64,000 nucleotides of DNA, from NCBI GenBank assembly GCA_002375495.1, contig DFLU01000005.1, positions 275,594-339,593 of the forward strand, written 5' to 3'. Below are positions 52,303 to 61,820 of the stretch, piece by piece. The stretch comes from Flavobacteriaceae bacterium UBA3611. Its GTDB lineage: Bacteria; Bacteroidota; Bacteroidia; Flavobacteriales; Flavobacteriaceae. A program made the translations under genes and the position numbers. Each line of letters starts with the position of its first letter. Positions within the stretch are counted from its first letter, which is position 1. The notes under the pieces are model-generated. The model was not told where the DNA came from. It worked only from the letters and a program-made list of their open reading frames with translations, and did no database searches.

Positions 52303-53241
52303 TTAGAAGTTGTAAACCACTTCCAAATTGTAGTTTTTAAGTTCTTTTCTGGCGTGATCAATATCTTCGGTAAAGCCTAGCATGTAACCGCCGCCACCAG
52401 AACCACAAAGTTTGAGGTAGTATGCATTGGTATCGATCCCCTTTTTCCAAAGTGTATGGAACTCTTTCGGAATCATGGGTTTAAAATTGTCTAAGACTAC
52501 TTTCGATAGTTGTTTTACATTTCCGAAGAGCGACTTTACATCTCCTTTCAAAAAATCGTGAACGCAGGCATCGGTGTGCTTTACAAATTGGTCTTTCAAC
52601 ATATTTCGGAAACCTTCTTGCTTCATGTTTTCCATAAAAATATTGACCATGGGGGCGGTTTCCCCTGTTTGGCCGCTATCTAATAAAAACACTGCGCCCT
52701 TTCCGTTTTCGGTTTGTGACGGAATGTTAGCACTTTCAATGCTGTCTTGGCTGTTGATGAGAATAGGAAGACTCAAATAACTGTTCAGTGGGTCCAGACC
52801 TGACGATTTTCCGTGGAAAAAAGACTCCATGGCACCAAATATTTTCTTCAACTGTAATAACTTCTCACGGGTAAGATTTTCTAGAACCGTAATCTTTTCA
52901 GTTGCGTACTGGTCATAAATAGCCGCCACTAACGCTCCACTACTCCCTACTCCGTATCCTTGCGGAATGCTAGAATCGAAGTACAGTCCGTTGGCGACAT
53001 CTTTCTTCAACTTTTCTAAGTCGAATGTAACCAAAGCGGGTTGTTCGGTCTGTAAGTTTTCTAAATATTCGGTAAAGCGTTTTAAAGCACCATTGCTTTT
53101 ACGCGTAGCGATGGTTTTATGGGCATCTATTTTTAGTGCTCCGTTGTAAAAATTATACGGTATAGACAGACCTTTAGAGTCTTTGATGATACCATACTCA
53201 CCAAAGAGCAAGATTTTAGAGTAGAAAAGGGGACCGCGCAT
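52303..53241 (-). CDS. Mevalonate kinase
   Basis: A 312-residue GHMP kinase that phosphorylates mevalonate. YSKILLFGEYGIIKD opens the protein, PQGYGVGSSGALVAAIYD near residue 95 is the ATP loop, and LKLCGSGGGGYMLGF near residue 275 is the C-terminal motif. ESFFHGKSSGLDPLNSYLS holds the conserved Ser/Asp region of mevalonate kinases. It lies between diphosphomevalonate decarboxylase and the UbiA gene with gaps of 78 and 12 bases, an isoprenoid operon. Confidence 0.9.
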   Translation of the reverse strand: MRGPLFYSKILLFGEYGIIKDSKGLSIPYNFYNGALKIDAHKTIATRKSNGALKRFTEYLENLQTEQPALVTFDLEKLKKDVANGLYFDSSIPQGYGVGSSGALVAAIYDQYATEKITVLENLTREKLLQLKKIFGAMESFFHGKSSGLDPLNSYLSLPILINSQDSIESANIPSQTENGKGAVFLLDSGQTGETAPMVNIFMENMKQEGFRNMLKDQFVKHTDACVHDFLKGDVKSLFGNVKQLSKVVLDNFKPMIPKEFHTLWKKGIDTNAYYLKLCGSGGGGYMLGFTEDIDHARKELKNYNLEVVYNF

Positions 53242-53319
53242 AGTTTGTTTGTGTAGTACTAAAGTACAATAATTTAACTAGTTGGTGCAAAGATACGAAA
53301 ATATAGAATTTTAAAATGT

Positions 53320-54402
53320 TTAAGAATTCACAATAGTAGCTCCCAATCCGCAGCCATCATGAATATATTCTCCATTTTTACAAAAAGGAGATAGCTGGGT
53401 TTCTATAAATTGTTGTACGACTTCCTTTTCTGAAATAGGATATAACACATGTACATTGGCGCCGGCATCTAACGTAAAGCAAACCTTACTTCCTGTATCA
53501 TTACGGAGCTGCCAAATACGGTTGATGATCTCCAGGGTGTTTGGTTTCATTAAAATAAAATAGGGTTCACTCGCCATCATCATGCCGTGTAACTGCAATG
53601 CTTCGCTTTCTACAATATTGATGAATGCTGAAATATCCCCAGATTCGAACACCGAAATTAGTTTTTCAAGATTGCCATTGGCTGTTTTAAATCGCGCTTC
53701 GGCATAGGGGTTGCCGTTCATCAGATCGTGCCCAACGGTACTGCTAACTTGTTTTTCACCTTTGTCTACCAATAAAATACTGTCTTGATAGTCTTTGAAA
53801 TTTTCATGAACCGTATACGGATATTTCATTCCGAAGAGGTTACTACTCCCTTCAAGTTGCGGATGCTCCCCCCAAACCACCAACGGACCTTCAATACTCC
53901 TGGCAGCACTGCCAGAGCCCAAACGGGCTAAAAAGGAAGCTTTTTTATTTGAAAAATGAGTATCGTAATTAGCTCCAAGCTTATTTTCAATCGCGACCAA
54001 GCACATAGATAGGGCGCCCATACCGCTGGCAGAACTTGCAATTCCGCTGCTGTGCGGAAAGGTATTTTTAGTTTCGATCTTAAATTGATACATTTTCAGA
54101 AAAGGTACATAGCTGTAGATACGTTCAAAAAATTTCCGGATTTTCGGCTCAAAGCCCGTTTCCCTTTTACCGTCTAAATAAACTTCAAAGTTGAAAGTTG
54201 AATCTTCCGTAGTTTTTTCAAAATACAAAGTGGTTTCGGTTCTACATTCTGACAACGTAAAGCTAACCGAAGCATTTTGCGGCAATTGCTCCCCATACTT
54301 TCCCCAGTATTTTACCAGTGCAATATTGCTGGGTGCTTGACAGACCACAGACCCGCTATTGACAGTCTTTGGAAGGTATTTCGGAATGAACTCTGAATGC
54401 AT
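53320..54402 (-). CDS. mvaD: Diphosphomevalonate decarboxylase
   Basis: ATP-dependent decarboxylation of diphosphomevalonate to isopentenyl diphosphate, the last mevalonate step. The 360-residue protein has APSNIALVKYWGKY near residue 25, HSSGIASSASGMGAL for the ATP loop, RLGSGSAARSIEG near residue 160 with the catalytic Ser and Arg, and FTLDAGANVHVLYP with the catalytic Asp. I take ATG 54402 (MHSEFIPKYLP); two in-frame starts lie just upstream. It heads the minus-strand isoprenoid operon and is divergent from the lipoprotein gene at 54486. Confidence 0.94.
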   Translation of the reverse strand: MHSEFIPKYLPKTVNSGSVVCQAPSNIALVKYWGKYGEQLPQNASVSFTLSECRTETTLYFEKTTEDSTFNFEVYLDGKRETGFEPKIRKFFERIYSYVPFLKMYQFKIETKNTFPHSSGIASSASGMGALSMCLVAIENKLGANYDTHFSNKKASFLARLGSGSAARSIEGPLVVWGEHPQLEGSSNLFGMKYPYTVHENFKDYQDSILLVDKGEKQVSSTVGHDLMNGNPYAEARFKTANGNLEKLISVFESGDISAFINIVESEALQLHGMMMASEPYFILMKPNTLEIINRIWQLRNDTGSKVCFTLDAGANVHVLYPISEKEVVQQFIETQLSPFCKNGEYIHDGCGLGATIVNS

Positions 54403-54485
54403 CATATGTAGCACAAAAATAGGGCTCTTTTTTATTTCGTGATGACATTTTAAATTCTTTTCGATTTATAAGAAACAAACTCATT

Positions 54486-55628
54486 ATGATGAACACGTTT
54501 AAAATCACACTCGTAACATTAGCTTGCTTCTGTTTAGTTAGCTGCCTAATACCTACCTCCTCTCAAGAATCTGAAACAAATGACATGGCAGATTATGTGG
54601 AAGACGTCAATAGTGAAGACAATATCGTTGCCCCGAATATTCAAAGCGAAGAAAAAGCCATCAATAACAATGATTATTCTCAAAACGGCATCACTTACTT
54701 TAAAGTGTACGACCAACAAACGGGGATGGTCTCTAGCACCGTTCCCTTTCCATCATCTTGGACGCAGTTACAGAACAACCGTGATTATACTTTCGAGGGA
54801 CCGAGAAATTTAAAAGTAAGCGGTGGATTTGGCCGTCAGTTTACCTTCGGAAATAGCTATTACCAAACAAACAGCACGCCACCAATGGACGTGAACCAAA
54901 TTATTGAAACTTTTTTTAAGCCTACAGCACGAGAGACGAATCGGAAATTATTAACGACGTACGAACTTCCAAAACTGGCACAAAATAACCAGCAATTTAA
55001 AGAGCAACTATGGAGTTTTGCTCCTTCCAGAAAATCGACCCAAGCGTATGGTATCGAATGGGAGGACGATCAAAATATGAAATATATCACGATACTTATT
55101 ATCAGTCAGGAACTTTCAAATTATGGCAACACATGGAACTTTTTTGGTCAGTACCTACAAGCCAATTCAGCAGATTTTTCCGAAGCAAAAAAAGCCTTTT
55201 TATATGGTTTGGAAAACACGCAATACAATCAACAATGGATTGCCACCAGAAACCAAAACGATATGAATCGTGCCAATGTAAGTTATGCCGCACACCAAAA
55301 ACGTATGGCGGCCATACAGGCACGAGGAAATGCTTCGATGGCCCTTTCTAAAACGTATAGTGAGATATCTGATATTTCCCACGCAGGATATCTAAAACGA
55401 AGTAACATTAACAGCGCAGGCCACTCCAAAACCATTAACACAATTGCAGAAAATACAGTGATTGCAAACCATGGAACAGGAGAACATTATACAGTTCCTT
55501 CCGGCAGTAATTACTATTGGGTGAACAATAGAGGTGAATATTTTGGGACCAACAATATCAATTACGATCCACGAATAGACCAACAAATTAATGATAGCGA
55601 ATGGACAAAATTTGAAGTGGAGAACTAA
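54486..55628 (+). CDS. Lipoprotein of unknown function upstream of an ECF sigma gene
   Basis: A 380-residue lipoprotein (lipobox LVSC, Cys20). After an acidic linker of about 50 residues comes a globular part with SSWTQLQNNRDYTFEGPRNL, then a helical tail of short, similar segments (RANVSYAAHQKR, QARGNASMALSK, ISDISHAGYLKRS, INSAGHSKTI) and an aromatic end (SGSNYYWVNNRGEYFGT). I do not recognise the family. It is separated by 33 bases from the sigma factor gene on the same strand, so it may belong to that system as an envelope component or sensor, but that is context only. Confidence 0.75.
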   Translation: MMNTFKITLVTLACFCLVSCLIPTSSQESETNDMADYVEDVNSEDNIVAPNIQSEEKAINNNDYSQNGITYFKVYDQQTGMVSSTVPFPSSWTQLQNNRDYTFEGPRNLKVSGGFGRQFTFGNSYYQTNSTPPMDVNQIIETFFKPTARETNRKLLTTYELPKLAQNNQQFKEQLWSFAPSRKSTQAYGIEWEDDQNMKYITILIISQELSNYGNTWNFFGQYLQANSADFSEAKKAFLYGLENTQYNQQWIATRNQNDMNRANVSYAAHQKRMAAIQARGNASMALSKTYSEISDISHAGYLKRSNINSAGHSKTINTIAENTVIANHGTGEHYTVPSGSNYYWVNNRGEYFGTNNINYDPRIDQQINDSEWTKFEVEN

Positions 55629-55661
55629 AATTTTCTGTATCTTTCTCCGTACTTACCTTGT

Positions 55662-56240
55662 ATGGAGAGCGTTAAAAACATAACAGAACAAAACAAATTG
55701 GTAGCAGCCATAAAGGCAAACGACCCTAAAGTTCTCCAAATGCTTTATCAAGAAAATTACGGAAAAATAGCAGCCTATATTTTTAAAAATAGTGGGTCTA
55801 AGCCACAAGCCAAAGACACCTATCAAGAAGCATTTATTGCGTGCTACCAAAATATAAAAGAAGACAAATTTGTACCACAATCGGAAACGGCCCTACAAGG
55901 GTATTTATTTACCATTGCAAAAAACAAATGGACCGATTATTTACGCTCGGCACACTATAAAAAAGTACAGGGAATGAACGAAGTTGTTAGTTTGGGATTA
56001 GAGGCTCCAGAGCCATTTTCTTCGGAAGTTAGCGAAGAAGAATCAAACTTAGATTTGGCGATGACGGGCTTTTCCAAATTAGGAGATGAATGCAAATCAC
56101 TTCTGAAACTTTTTTACTTTGAAAAAAAATCGATGGAGGAAATTTCCGAACTCATAAACATTACCGATGCATCTGCCAGGAACAAAAAATACCGCTGTAT
56201 GCAAAAATTGAAAACGATTGTAGCCAATCTCAAAGACTGA
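55662..56240 (+). CDS. ECF-type RNA polymerase sigma factor
   Basis: A 192-residue sigma-70-family factor. Region 2 spans about residues 20-95 (AKDTYQEAFIACYQNIKED, LFTIAKNKWTDYLRS) and region 4 about residues 125-185, with the helix-turn-helix LFYFEKKSMEEISELINITD. This is the compact ECF architecture. The next gene begins three bases after its stop codon and encodes a membrane protein with an anti-sigma-like N-terminus, the usual partner. A TATCTTTC sequence, one mismatch from TAnnTTTG, lies about 20 bases upstream of the ATG. Confidence 0.93.
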   Translation: MESVKNITEQNKLVAAIKANDPKVLQMLYQENYGKIAAYIFKNSGSKPQAKDTYQEAFIACYQNIKEDKFVPQSETALQGYLFTIAKNKWTDYLRSAHYKKVQGMNEVVSLGLEAPEPFSSEVSEEESNLDLAMTGFSKLGDECKSLLKLFYFEKKSMEEISELINITDASARNKKYRCMQKLKTIVANLKD

Positions 56241-56243
56241 TGT

Positions 56244-56981
56244 ATGACCCCAAGAGAAAATGAACATATGCAATTTTTAGATGCTAGCGAACGCTACTTA
56301 GGCAATCGTATGGACCTTGCTGAGAAAGCTGCTTTTGAAGAAAAACTGGCAGAAGACCCTATCTTGTCACAACAATTTGATGAGCATAAAAAACTCATTC
56401 TAGGTATTGAAAGTGCCGTGCTTAAAGAGAATTTAGATGAGTACCATGCTACACTAGAAAACGATTCGGGTGTAAAAACACTTTCCGATAAAAAACCGAG
56501 TCCGTACCTATGGCTTGGTATTGCTGCGAGTATTGTTGTTGTTCTAGGTCTTTTCCTCTTTTTTGATAAGAACGATGACAACGACGCTCTTTTCGCAACC
56601 CATTTTGTGCCAGACCCAGGTTTGCCCACCACCATGGGAACTTCAGAAAACTACACTTTTTATGAAGGCATGGTAGATTATAAACGTGAAGATTACAAGA
56701 CGGCCATTACCAAATGGGAATCGCTATATGCTGAAAAACCCGAGAACGACACACTCAATTATTTCTTGGGTGTAGCAGAACTTGCCAACAAAAATGCAGC
56801 AAACGCAATAACCTATCTAGAAAAAGTAGCTCCTGTGAACGAAAGTATGTTTCAAGAAGAAATTTTTCACTACCTAGGCTTGGCAAACCTCAAAGCAGGA
56901 AATATGGAACAAGCAAAGCAAAATTTCCAAAAAAGCAAAAAACCCGAAAGTGCAATCATTTTGAGTGAATTGAATAACTAA
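56244..56981 (+). CDS. Single-pass membrane protein: anti-sigma-like N-terminus, periplasmic TPR
   Basis: A 245-residue protein. Residues 1-85 are cytoplasmic and follow the zinc-free anti-sigma pattern of the Bacteroidota (ERYLGNRMDLAEKAAFEEK, then a helix of polar residues). Residues 88-107 form one membrane helix, with Lys residues before it and Asp residues after it, so the C-terminus should face the periplasm. That part (residues 125-245) contains tetratricopeptide-like repeats such as DTLNYFLGVAELANKNAANA and IFHYLGLANLKAGNMEQAKQ. It sits between the sigma gene and the CHAT protease gene with gaps of three and two bases. The anti-sigma role is inferred. Confidence 0.85.
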   Translation: MTPRENEHMQFLDASERYLGNRMDLAEKAAFEEKLAEDPILSQQFDEHKKLILGIESAVLKENLDEYHATLENDSGVKTLSDKKPSPYLWLGIAASIVVVLGLFLFFDKNDDNDALFATHFVPDPGLPTTMGTSENYTFYEGMVDYKREDYKTAITKWESLYAEKPENDTLNYFLGVAELANKNAANAITYLEKVAPVNESMFQEEIFHYLGLANLKAGNMEQAKQNFQKSKKPESAIILSELNN

Positions 56982-56983
56982 CT

Positions 56984-59900
56984 ATGATTTTTTTACGTGT
57001 CTTATTATGTAGCTTGATACTTTCCTTCACCGCAACGAGTTTGGGACAAACAGATACGCTAACTGGAATTCCCAAGCTTCGTGAACTTATTAACCAAAAG
57101 CAAATTGCAGACGCTAAAAAAGAACTAGCCAGCCAAATTGCCAACTTCAAGGCTACTGAAAAATTCGACACACTTCCTTATTACGTAGAATTTGTTGGAA
57201 GCTATACCCTAGCAAACAATAACTGGGACCTCGCACTGGCCCAAGCAGAAGCATTTGTAGACACACTTATTTCCTACAACAATGCGGGTATTTCAAAACA
57301 AGCATTAAAAGAACTGGCATGGATTTACGACGAAACCGGCAAACCAGACAAAGCGTACCAAACCGTTCGAGAAGCATTAACCTACGCGCGGAAAGAGAAA
57401 AACGTTAAAGGGTCGACCGTAGCCGATATTACCTATAATTTGGGATACTATTCTGGAGCCATGGGCGAATACCAACAAGCAAAAAACCATTATTTAGATG
57501 CCTTGAAGCTCGTAAATGCGAATCCCAATCCCGATCAAATCTTTCTACAGCAAATTTACAACTCGCTTGGTGGCGTGATGTGGATGCAAGGCAAAATGGA
57601 TAGCTGCAACTACTATTTTAAACAATCAGTTATCGCCCTAAAAAAAACCGATAGCTCGGCAATGAACCGATATTTCAGGCCTGGGTTGCTAAAGATGAAC
57701 ATGGCAGTGGTTTCAAATGTGCTGGGCAAAAACAATGAAGCCATCCAATTTTCCGAAGAAGCTATCAACAACTTTAATACCTACGTACGGATTTCAAAAG
57801 ACGAACAACGTAAAAATGCAGCTAAGGGCCATACCCTAGTAGCGATAGACAATCTTGGTGTTTTTTATAATACGATTGGTGAATTTAGCAGAGCTGAAGA
57901 CCTCATTATATATGCACTAGAACAGAAAAAAAAGAACAAAACCCACGACGATCCCAACGTAATCATCTCACAAATCATACTTGCGCAAGCCAAGATGAAC
58001 ACGCGGAAATTAGACGAGGCCGCACAACTTTTAGACAAATCTATAGACCAATTAAACAATACCACTGGGGTACAAGATAATTGGCGAGCAGCCGCATATT
58101 CTACCAGGGCAAAAATTTTTGAAGAAAACAAACAGTTTGAAGAGGCAGCGATTTATTATAAAAAGGCTGAAACTATGTATCGAATTGAAAAGCAGGGCGA
58201 TTTCAATAACGATGTTCTCACAGAGTTTGCTAGCATGGCGCTGTTTTATGCGAAACGCGGAAATGAATCAAAGGCAATCGAACTGGGCAAAGAAGCATAT
58301 GAATATACAAAACGGAGCGTTTGGAAAAACACCTTACAAGCACAAATCAACACGCTGTCACTGGCCGAAGTGTATTTCGAATTGGAAGATTTCGAGCAAG
58401 CCATAATATACAGTGATGAAGCAATCGATTTTCGCTTACATTCTGCTGAAAAAGCAAAGAGTGTCCAAGATTCTGTCCTTGCACAGTTCTCGAAACCCCG
58501 GGCCTATCTTATTAAAGCGAAAGCTCTTTATGAAAAAAATAAGCCGCTTTCTGAAACAGAACTTTCCGAATTACTCAATCTACTGAACAATGGTATCGCC
58601 ATTCTAGAACAGCGAAAAACGGTTATCAAAACATACGACGATGTCTCTAAACTAATTTCGAGCAACGAAGAATTGTTCAATTTTGCCAAGAAAATCAGAC
58701 TCGACCATTATTTGCAAACTGAACAAAAACAATCCCTTGACGAAATTTTAAGTTTGCATGAATCTGCTATCTATAGTCGCATCAGGGCCCGATTAAACCT
58801 TCGGCAGGACATACAATATGCCAATGTTCCAAAATCGGTCATTGAAAGGGAGCAACTGCTAAAAAATAACCTTTCCAATTCACTAAAATCGGAAACTCCC
58901 GATGGTATAGATCAATTTTTTAGCGCTACCCAAAACTGGAATCAATTTATAGATAGTCTAAGAACTACGTATCCTAAGTATTACGATATCCGATATAAAA
59001 ATATTGAAACCTCCTTAACTTCTATTCAGCAAAGTTTACCAAAAAACACCAGCGCTATTCGTTATCTGTTCGTCGATTCCAAATTGTATGCGATAGTGTT
59101 AGACAAAATACAAAAAATATTAATACCGCTAGATTTTAACGCCATAGAAAATTCCCTGCCGGCTATCCATAATAATCCCTTTAGTGTACAAAAAATGGGA
59201 CCAGAACTTTACAAACTGTACGATGTGCTCTGGAAACCGTTGGAGGCGCATATCAAGCACACCAATGTAATCATTATCCCAGATGGCGCGCTTTACAACC
59301 TTAGTTTCGAAATGCTTACCCACAAACCAATCGTGGCATGGGGCGATTTGGCTGAGAGCAGTCTGTTAGGCCGTTATACCATTTCCTATAACTTCAGCTT
59401 GTTACTTCTAAATTCTGATACGACCTCCACCACCTATGCGCATAATTATGTGGCGTTCGCTCCAGAATTTACTTCAGAAATGAAAAATGAATACCAGTTG
59501 GCGGTCACAGATTCGGTACAATTAGATAAAACATATTTAACCTTATTACCACAGCCATTTACTTCGGAAATAGCCAAAAAATATGCTACCGTATTTAATG
59601 GAGATGCTTTTCTGAACAAAAATGCTTCCAAGCAGTTCTTTATGAAGAATTCAGGTGAACATAAAATTATTCATATCGGAACACACGCCGAATCAAACAA
59701 TGTCATGCCAGAATTGTCGCGGCTTATTTTTGCCAAATCAGTTTCTAATGACACCTTACTGAACAATAATTCCCTTTATACCTACGAAATTTACAACCAA
59801 AACCTCACTTCTGAATTGGCCATCCTCACTGCCTGCGATACTGGGAAACCAACGTACCAAGCTGGCGAAGGCATGATCTCTCTGGCACATGCATTTCGGT

Positions 59901-60217
59901 ACGCCGGCAGTAAAAGCATCTTAACCAGTCTTTGGCAAATCGATGAACAATCCAGTGCACAAATTGTAAGTGCTTTCTACGATTATCTTAAAAAGGGGAA
60001 GGCAAAAGACGAAGCCTTGCGACTGGCGAAATTAGACTACCTTGCTACTGCCAATGGCAGAACAGCAGCACCTAGCTATTGGGCCGGACTTGTTTTAATA
60101 GGAGATACCACGGCCATCGAAATAGATTCAGATTCCGTTAGTTGGGGCTGGTATCTTACCGTTGGCTTACTTGTTATTGCCCTTTCCATAATTTTCTTTC
60201 TACTCCGGAAAAAATAA
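56984..60217 (+). CDS. TPR-CHAT caspase-like protease, membrane-anchored
   Basis: A 1077-residue protein with a signal peptide (SFTATSLGQ), tetratricopeptide repeats over about residues 30-560, a helical linker and a CHAT (caspase HetF-associated with TPRs) domain at about residues 770-1040. The catalytic dyad is His901 in IIHIGTHAESN and Cys951 in AILTACDTGKP. SLAHAFRYAGSKSILTSLW follows, as in other CHAT enzymes. One membrane helix near the C-terminus, ending LLRKK, should anchor it with the protease on the periplasmic side. It follows the anti-sigma-like gene by two bases. Substrate and trigger are unknown; the neighbouring anti-sigma-like protein is the obvious candidate. Confidence 0.93.
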   Translation: MIFLRVLLCSLILSFTATSLGQTDTLTGIPKLRELINQKQIADAKKELASQIANFKATEKFDTLPYYVEFVGSYTLANNNWDLALAQAEAFVDTLISYNNAGISKQALKELAWIYDETGKPDKAYQTVREALTYARKEKNVKGSTVADITYNLGYYSGAMGEYQQAKNHYLDALKLVNANPNPDQIFLQQIYNSLGGVMWMQGKMDSCNYYFKQSVIALKKTDSSAMNRYFRPGLLKMNMAVVSNVLGKNNEAIQFSEEAINNFNTYVRISKDEQRKNAAKGHTLVAIDNLGVFYNTIGEFSRAEDLIIYALEQKKKNKTHDDPNVIISQIILAQAKMNTRKLDEAAQLLDKSIDQLNNTTGVQDNWRAAAYSTRAKIFEENKQFEEAAIYYKKAETMYRIEKQGDFNNDVLTEFASMALFYAKRGNESKAIELGKEAYEYTKRSVWKNTLQAQINTLSLAEVYFELEDFEQAIIYSDEAIDFRLHSAEKAKSVQDSVLAQFSKPRAYLIKAKALYEKNKPLSETELSELLNLLNNGIAILEQRKTVIKTYDDVSKLISSNEELFNFAKKIRLDHYLQTEQKQSLDEILSLHESAIYSRIRARLNLRQDIQYANVPKSVIEREQLLKNNLSNSLKSETPDGIDQFFSATQNWNQFIDSLRTTYPKYYDIRYKNIETSLTSIQQSLPKNTSAIRYLFVDSKLYAIVLDKIQKILIPLDFNAIENSLPAIHNNPFSVQKMGPELYKLYDVLWKPLEAHIKHTNVIIIPDGALYNLSFEMLTHKPIVAWGDLAESSLLGRYTISYNFSLLLLNSDTTSTTYAHNYVAFAPEFTSEMKNEYQLAVTDSVQLDKTYLTLLPQPFTSEIAKKYATVFNGDAFLNKNASKQFFMKNSGEHKIIHIGTHAESNNVMPELSRLIFAKSVSNDTLLNNNSLYTYEIYNQNLTSELAILTACDTGKPTYQAGEGMISLAHAFRYAGSKSILTSLWQIDEQSSAQIVSAFYDYLKKGKAKDEALRLAKLDYLATANGRTAAPSYWAGLVLIGDTTAIEIDSDSVSWGWYLTVGLLVIALSIIFFLLRKK

Positions 60218-60230
60218 AACATCCTATTTG

Positions 60231-60360
60231 TGATGACATATTTGAATTGCTTCGATGTACTATTGAAGTGATCCCAAATCTACTTCCTTTTTTTGCCCAA
60301 CATACCATTTAGAACCTGCCTACTTCTGCTTTTTAAACGTATTATGATGAAAAAAGCACT
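60231..60360 (+). repeat. 130-bp direct repeat, copy 1 (5' region and first codons)
   Basis: Identical over 130 bp to 63334-63463. It begins 14 bases after the CHAT stop codon, contains a small hairpin (CTTCGAT / ATTGAAG with one G-T pair, 60250-60268) and a T run, and ends after the first codons (ATGATGAAAAAAGCAC) of the adhesin-like gene. Confidence 0.95.
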
Positions 60361-61819
60361 TCTATTATGTATTCTAATATCACAACTTGGCTTTTGCCAG
60401 GTTGGAATTGGAACCACAACACCAAATGCTATCTTAGATATTAGAGCAAGTAACCCTTTAAATCCTGCTGCAACCGATGGTATATTAATTCCCCGAGTCG
60501 CTAATTTTCCTACTACGAATCCGAGCGCAGAACAAAATGGGATGCTTATTTTTCTTGACACCCAAGTTGGCATCAATAAACCAAATTTTTATTATTGGGA
60601 TCATCCCAATAGCAAATGGGAAGAAATAGGCAATACGCTAGATGAAGCTTATGACCAAGATGGTGCTGGGACAGGTAAAACCATTACGGCAGATAGCGGG
60701 GGTGTTTTAATACAAGGAACAGATGGTCTTCAAGTGACAGGAACCCACGGAAGTGGAGCCACCCTTTCCTTAAGTGGTGCAGGCACCAAAATGTTTTTCT
60801 ATCCAAGAAAATCAGCTTTTCGGGCAGGAGGAGTTTCTGGAAACCATTGGGACGACAGCAATATTGGGGAGTATTCCACCGCTTTTGGGTATAATACCAT
60901 TGCAAGTGGTGTGTATTCTTTCGCTTCTGGATACCAAAGTACTGCCAGTGGGGAAAACAGTGTGGCTATATCCAATGCTACAGCAACTGGCTTAAACGCA
61001 GTAGCGATTGGAGATAACTCAAATGCATTGGCAGATAACACAGTTGCCATTCAAGGAGATGCCACCGTAGAAAATGCCATCGCCATTGGGGGAACAGCCT
61101 CTGGCATCAATAGCATAGCGATTGGTGGAATTGCATCAGAAGATAATACAATTGCCCTGTTAGGAGGGAGTGCATTAGGTGAAAATTCATTTGCCTTTGC
61201 AGGAACAGCAGAAGCAGACAACTCACTATCTTTTGGAGGTACATCTGAAGCAGAATATAGTATGTCATTTTGGGGTGGTGAGGCAAAATCTTATGGAGAA
61301 ATTGCCATGGGCACCTATGGGCAAAGCTATATACCCAGTTCAACCACTAGCTTCGTCGGAACCGATAGGCTGTTTAGTTTAGCAAATGGGTATAATGATT
61401 TCTCAAGTGGCTTTGTATACTCCAATGCAATGATTGTTTTAAAAAATGGAAATGTGGGATTTTCAATCGATGAACCAGCGGTCAACCTTCACATTGGAGG
61501 AGCTTTTGCACTAGCGCAAGGCCAGTATACTAATGTTACCACAGATAACCAAACCATCACCATTGGAGATTCATCCCATGTCTTACTTGTTTCAAATAAC
61601 ACGACGACAACCAACCGTACCATCCTCCTTACAGATGGCATGACACCGGGTCAATTATTAATTATTGTTATGGGCGGAAATTCATTTCGAGGGGTAGAAC
61701 TAGAAGACGGTTCTGCAAATGTGAATCTTCAACAAACCCGGGAATTATATGGAGGGGATACCCTTACACTTATTTGGAATGGTACAACATGGTTAGAAAC
61801 AAATTATTCAGATAATTAA
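60344..61819 (+). CDS. Secreted adhesin-like head-repeat protein 1
   Basis: A 491-residue protein starting at one of two adjacent ATGs (60344 or 60347); the longer upstream start in the same frame is unlikely. It has a signal peptide (ISQLGFCQ) and then VGIGTTTPNAILDIRAS, common in Bacteroidota surface and fibre-like proteins. Residues 170-330 are about a dozen 14-residue repeats of the YadA-head (Hep_Hag) type, for example SGVYSFASGYQSTASGENS and VENAIAIGGTASGINSIAIG, which fold into trimeric beta-rolls in adhesins. There is no C-terminal membrane anchor. The next gene starts one base after its stop codon. Confidence 0.85.
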   Translation: MMKKALLLCILISQLGFCQVGIGTTTPNAILDIRASNPLNPAATDGILIPRVANFPTTNPSAEQNGMLIFLDTQVGINKPNFYYWDHPNSKWEEIGNTLDEAYDQDGAGTGKTITADSGGVLIQGTDGLQVTGTHGSGATLSLSGAGTKMFFYPRKSAFRAGGVSGNHWDDSNIGEYSTAFGYNTIASGVYSFASGYQSTASGENSVAISNATATGLNAVAIGDNSNALADNTVAIQGDATVENAIAIGGTASGINSIAIGGIASEDNTIALLGGSALGENSFAFAGTAEADNSLSFGGTSEAEYSMSFWGGEAKSYGEIAMGTYGQSYIPSSTTSFVGTDRLFSLANGYNDFSSGFVYSNAMIVLKNGNVGFSIDEPAVNLHIGGAFALAQGQYTNVTTDNQTITIGDSSHVLLVSNNTTTTNRTILLTDGMTPGQLLIIVMGGNSFRGVELEDGSANVNLQQTRELYGGDTLTLIWNGTTWLETNYSDN

Positions 61820-61820
61820 G

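Noticed and set aside
55102..55586. Several antisense frames over the lipoprotein gene
   Set aside because: They have no start context or family features and lie opposite a gene with a signal peptide and lipobox.
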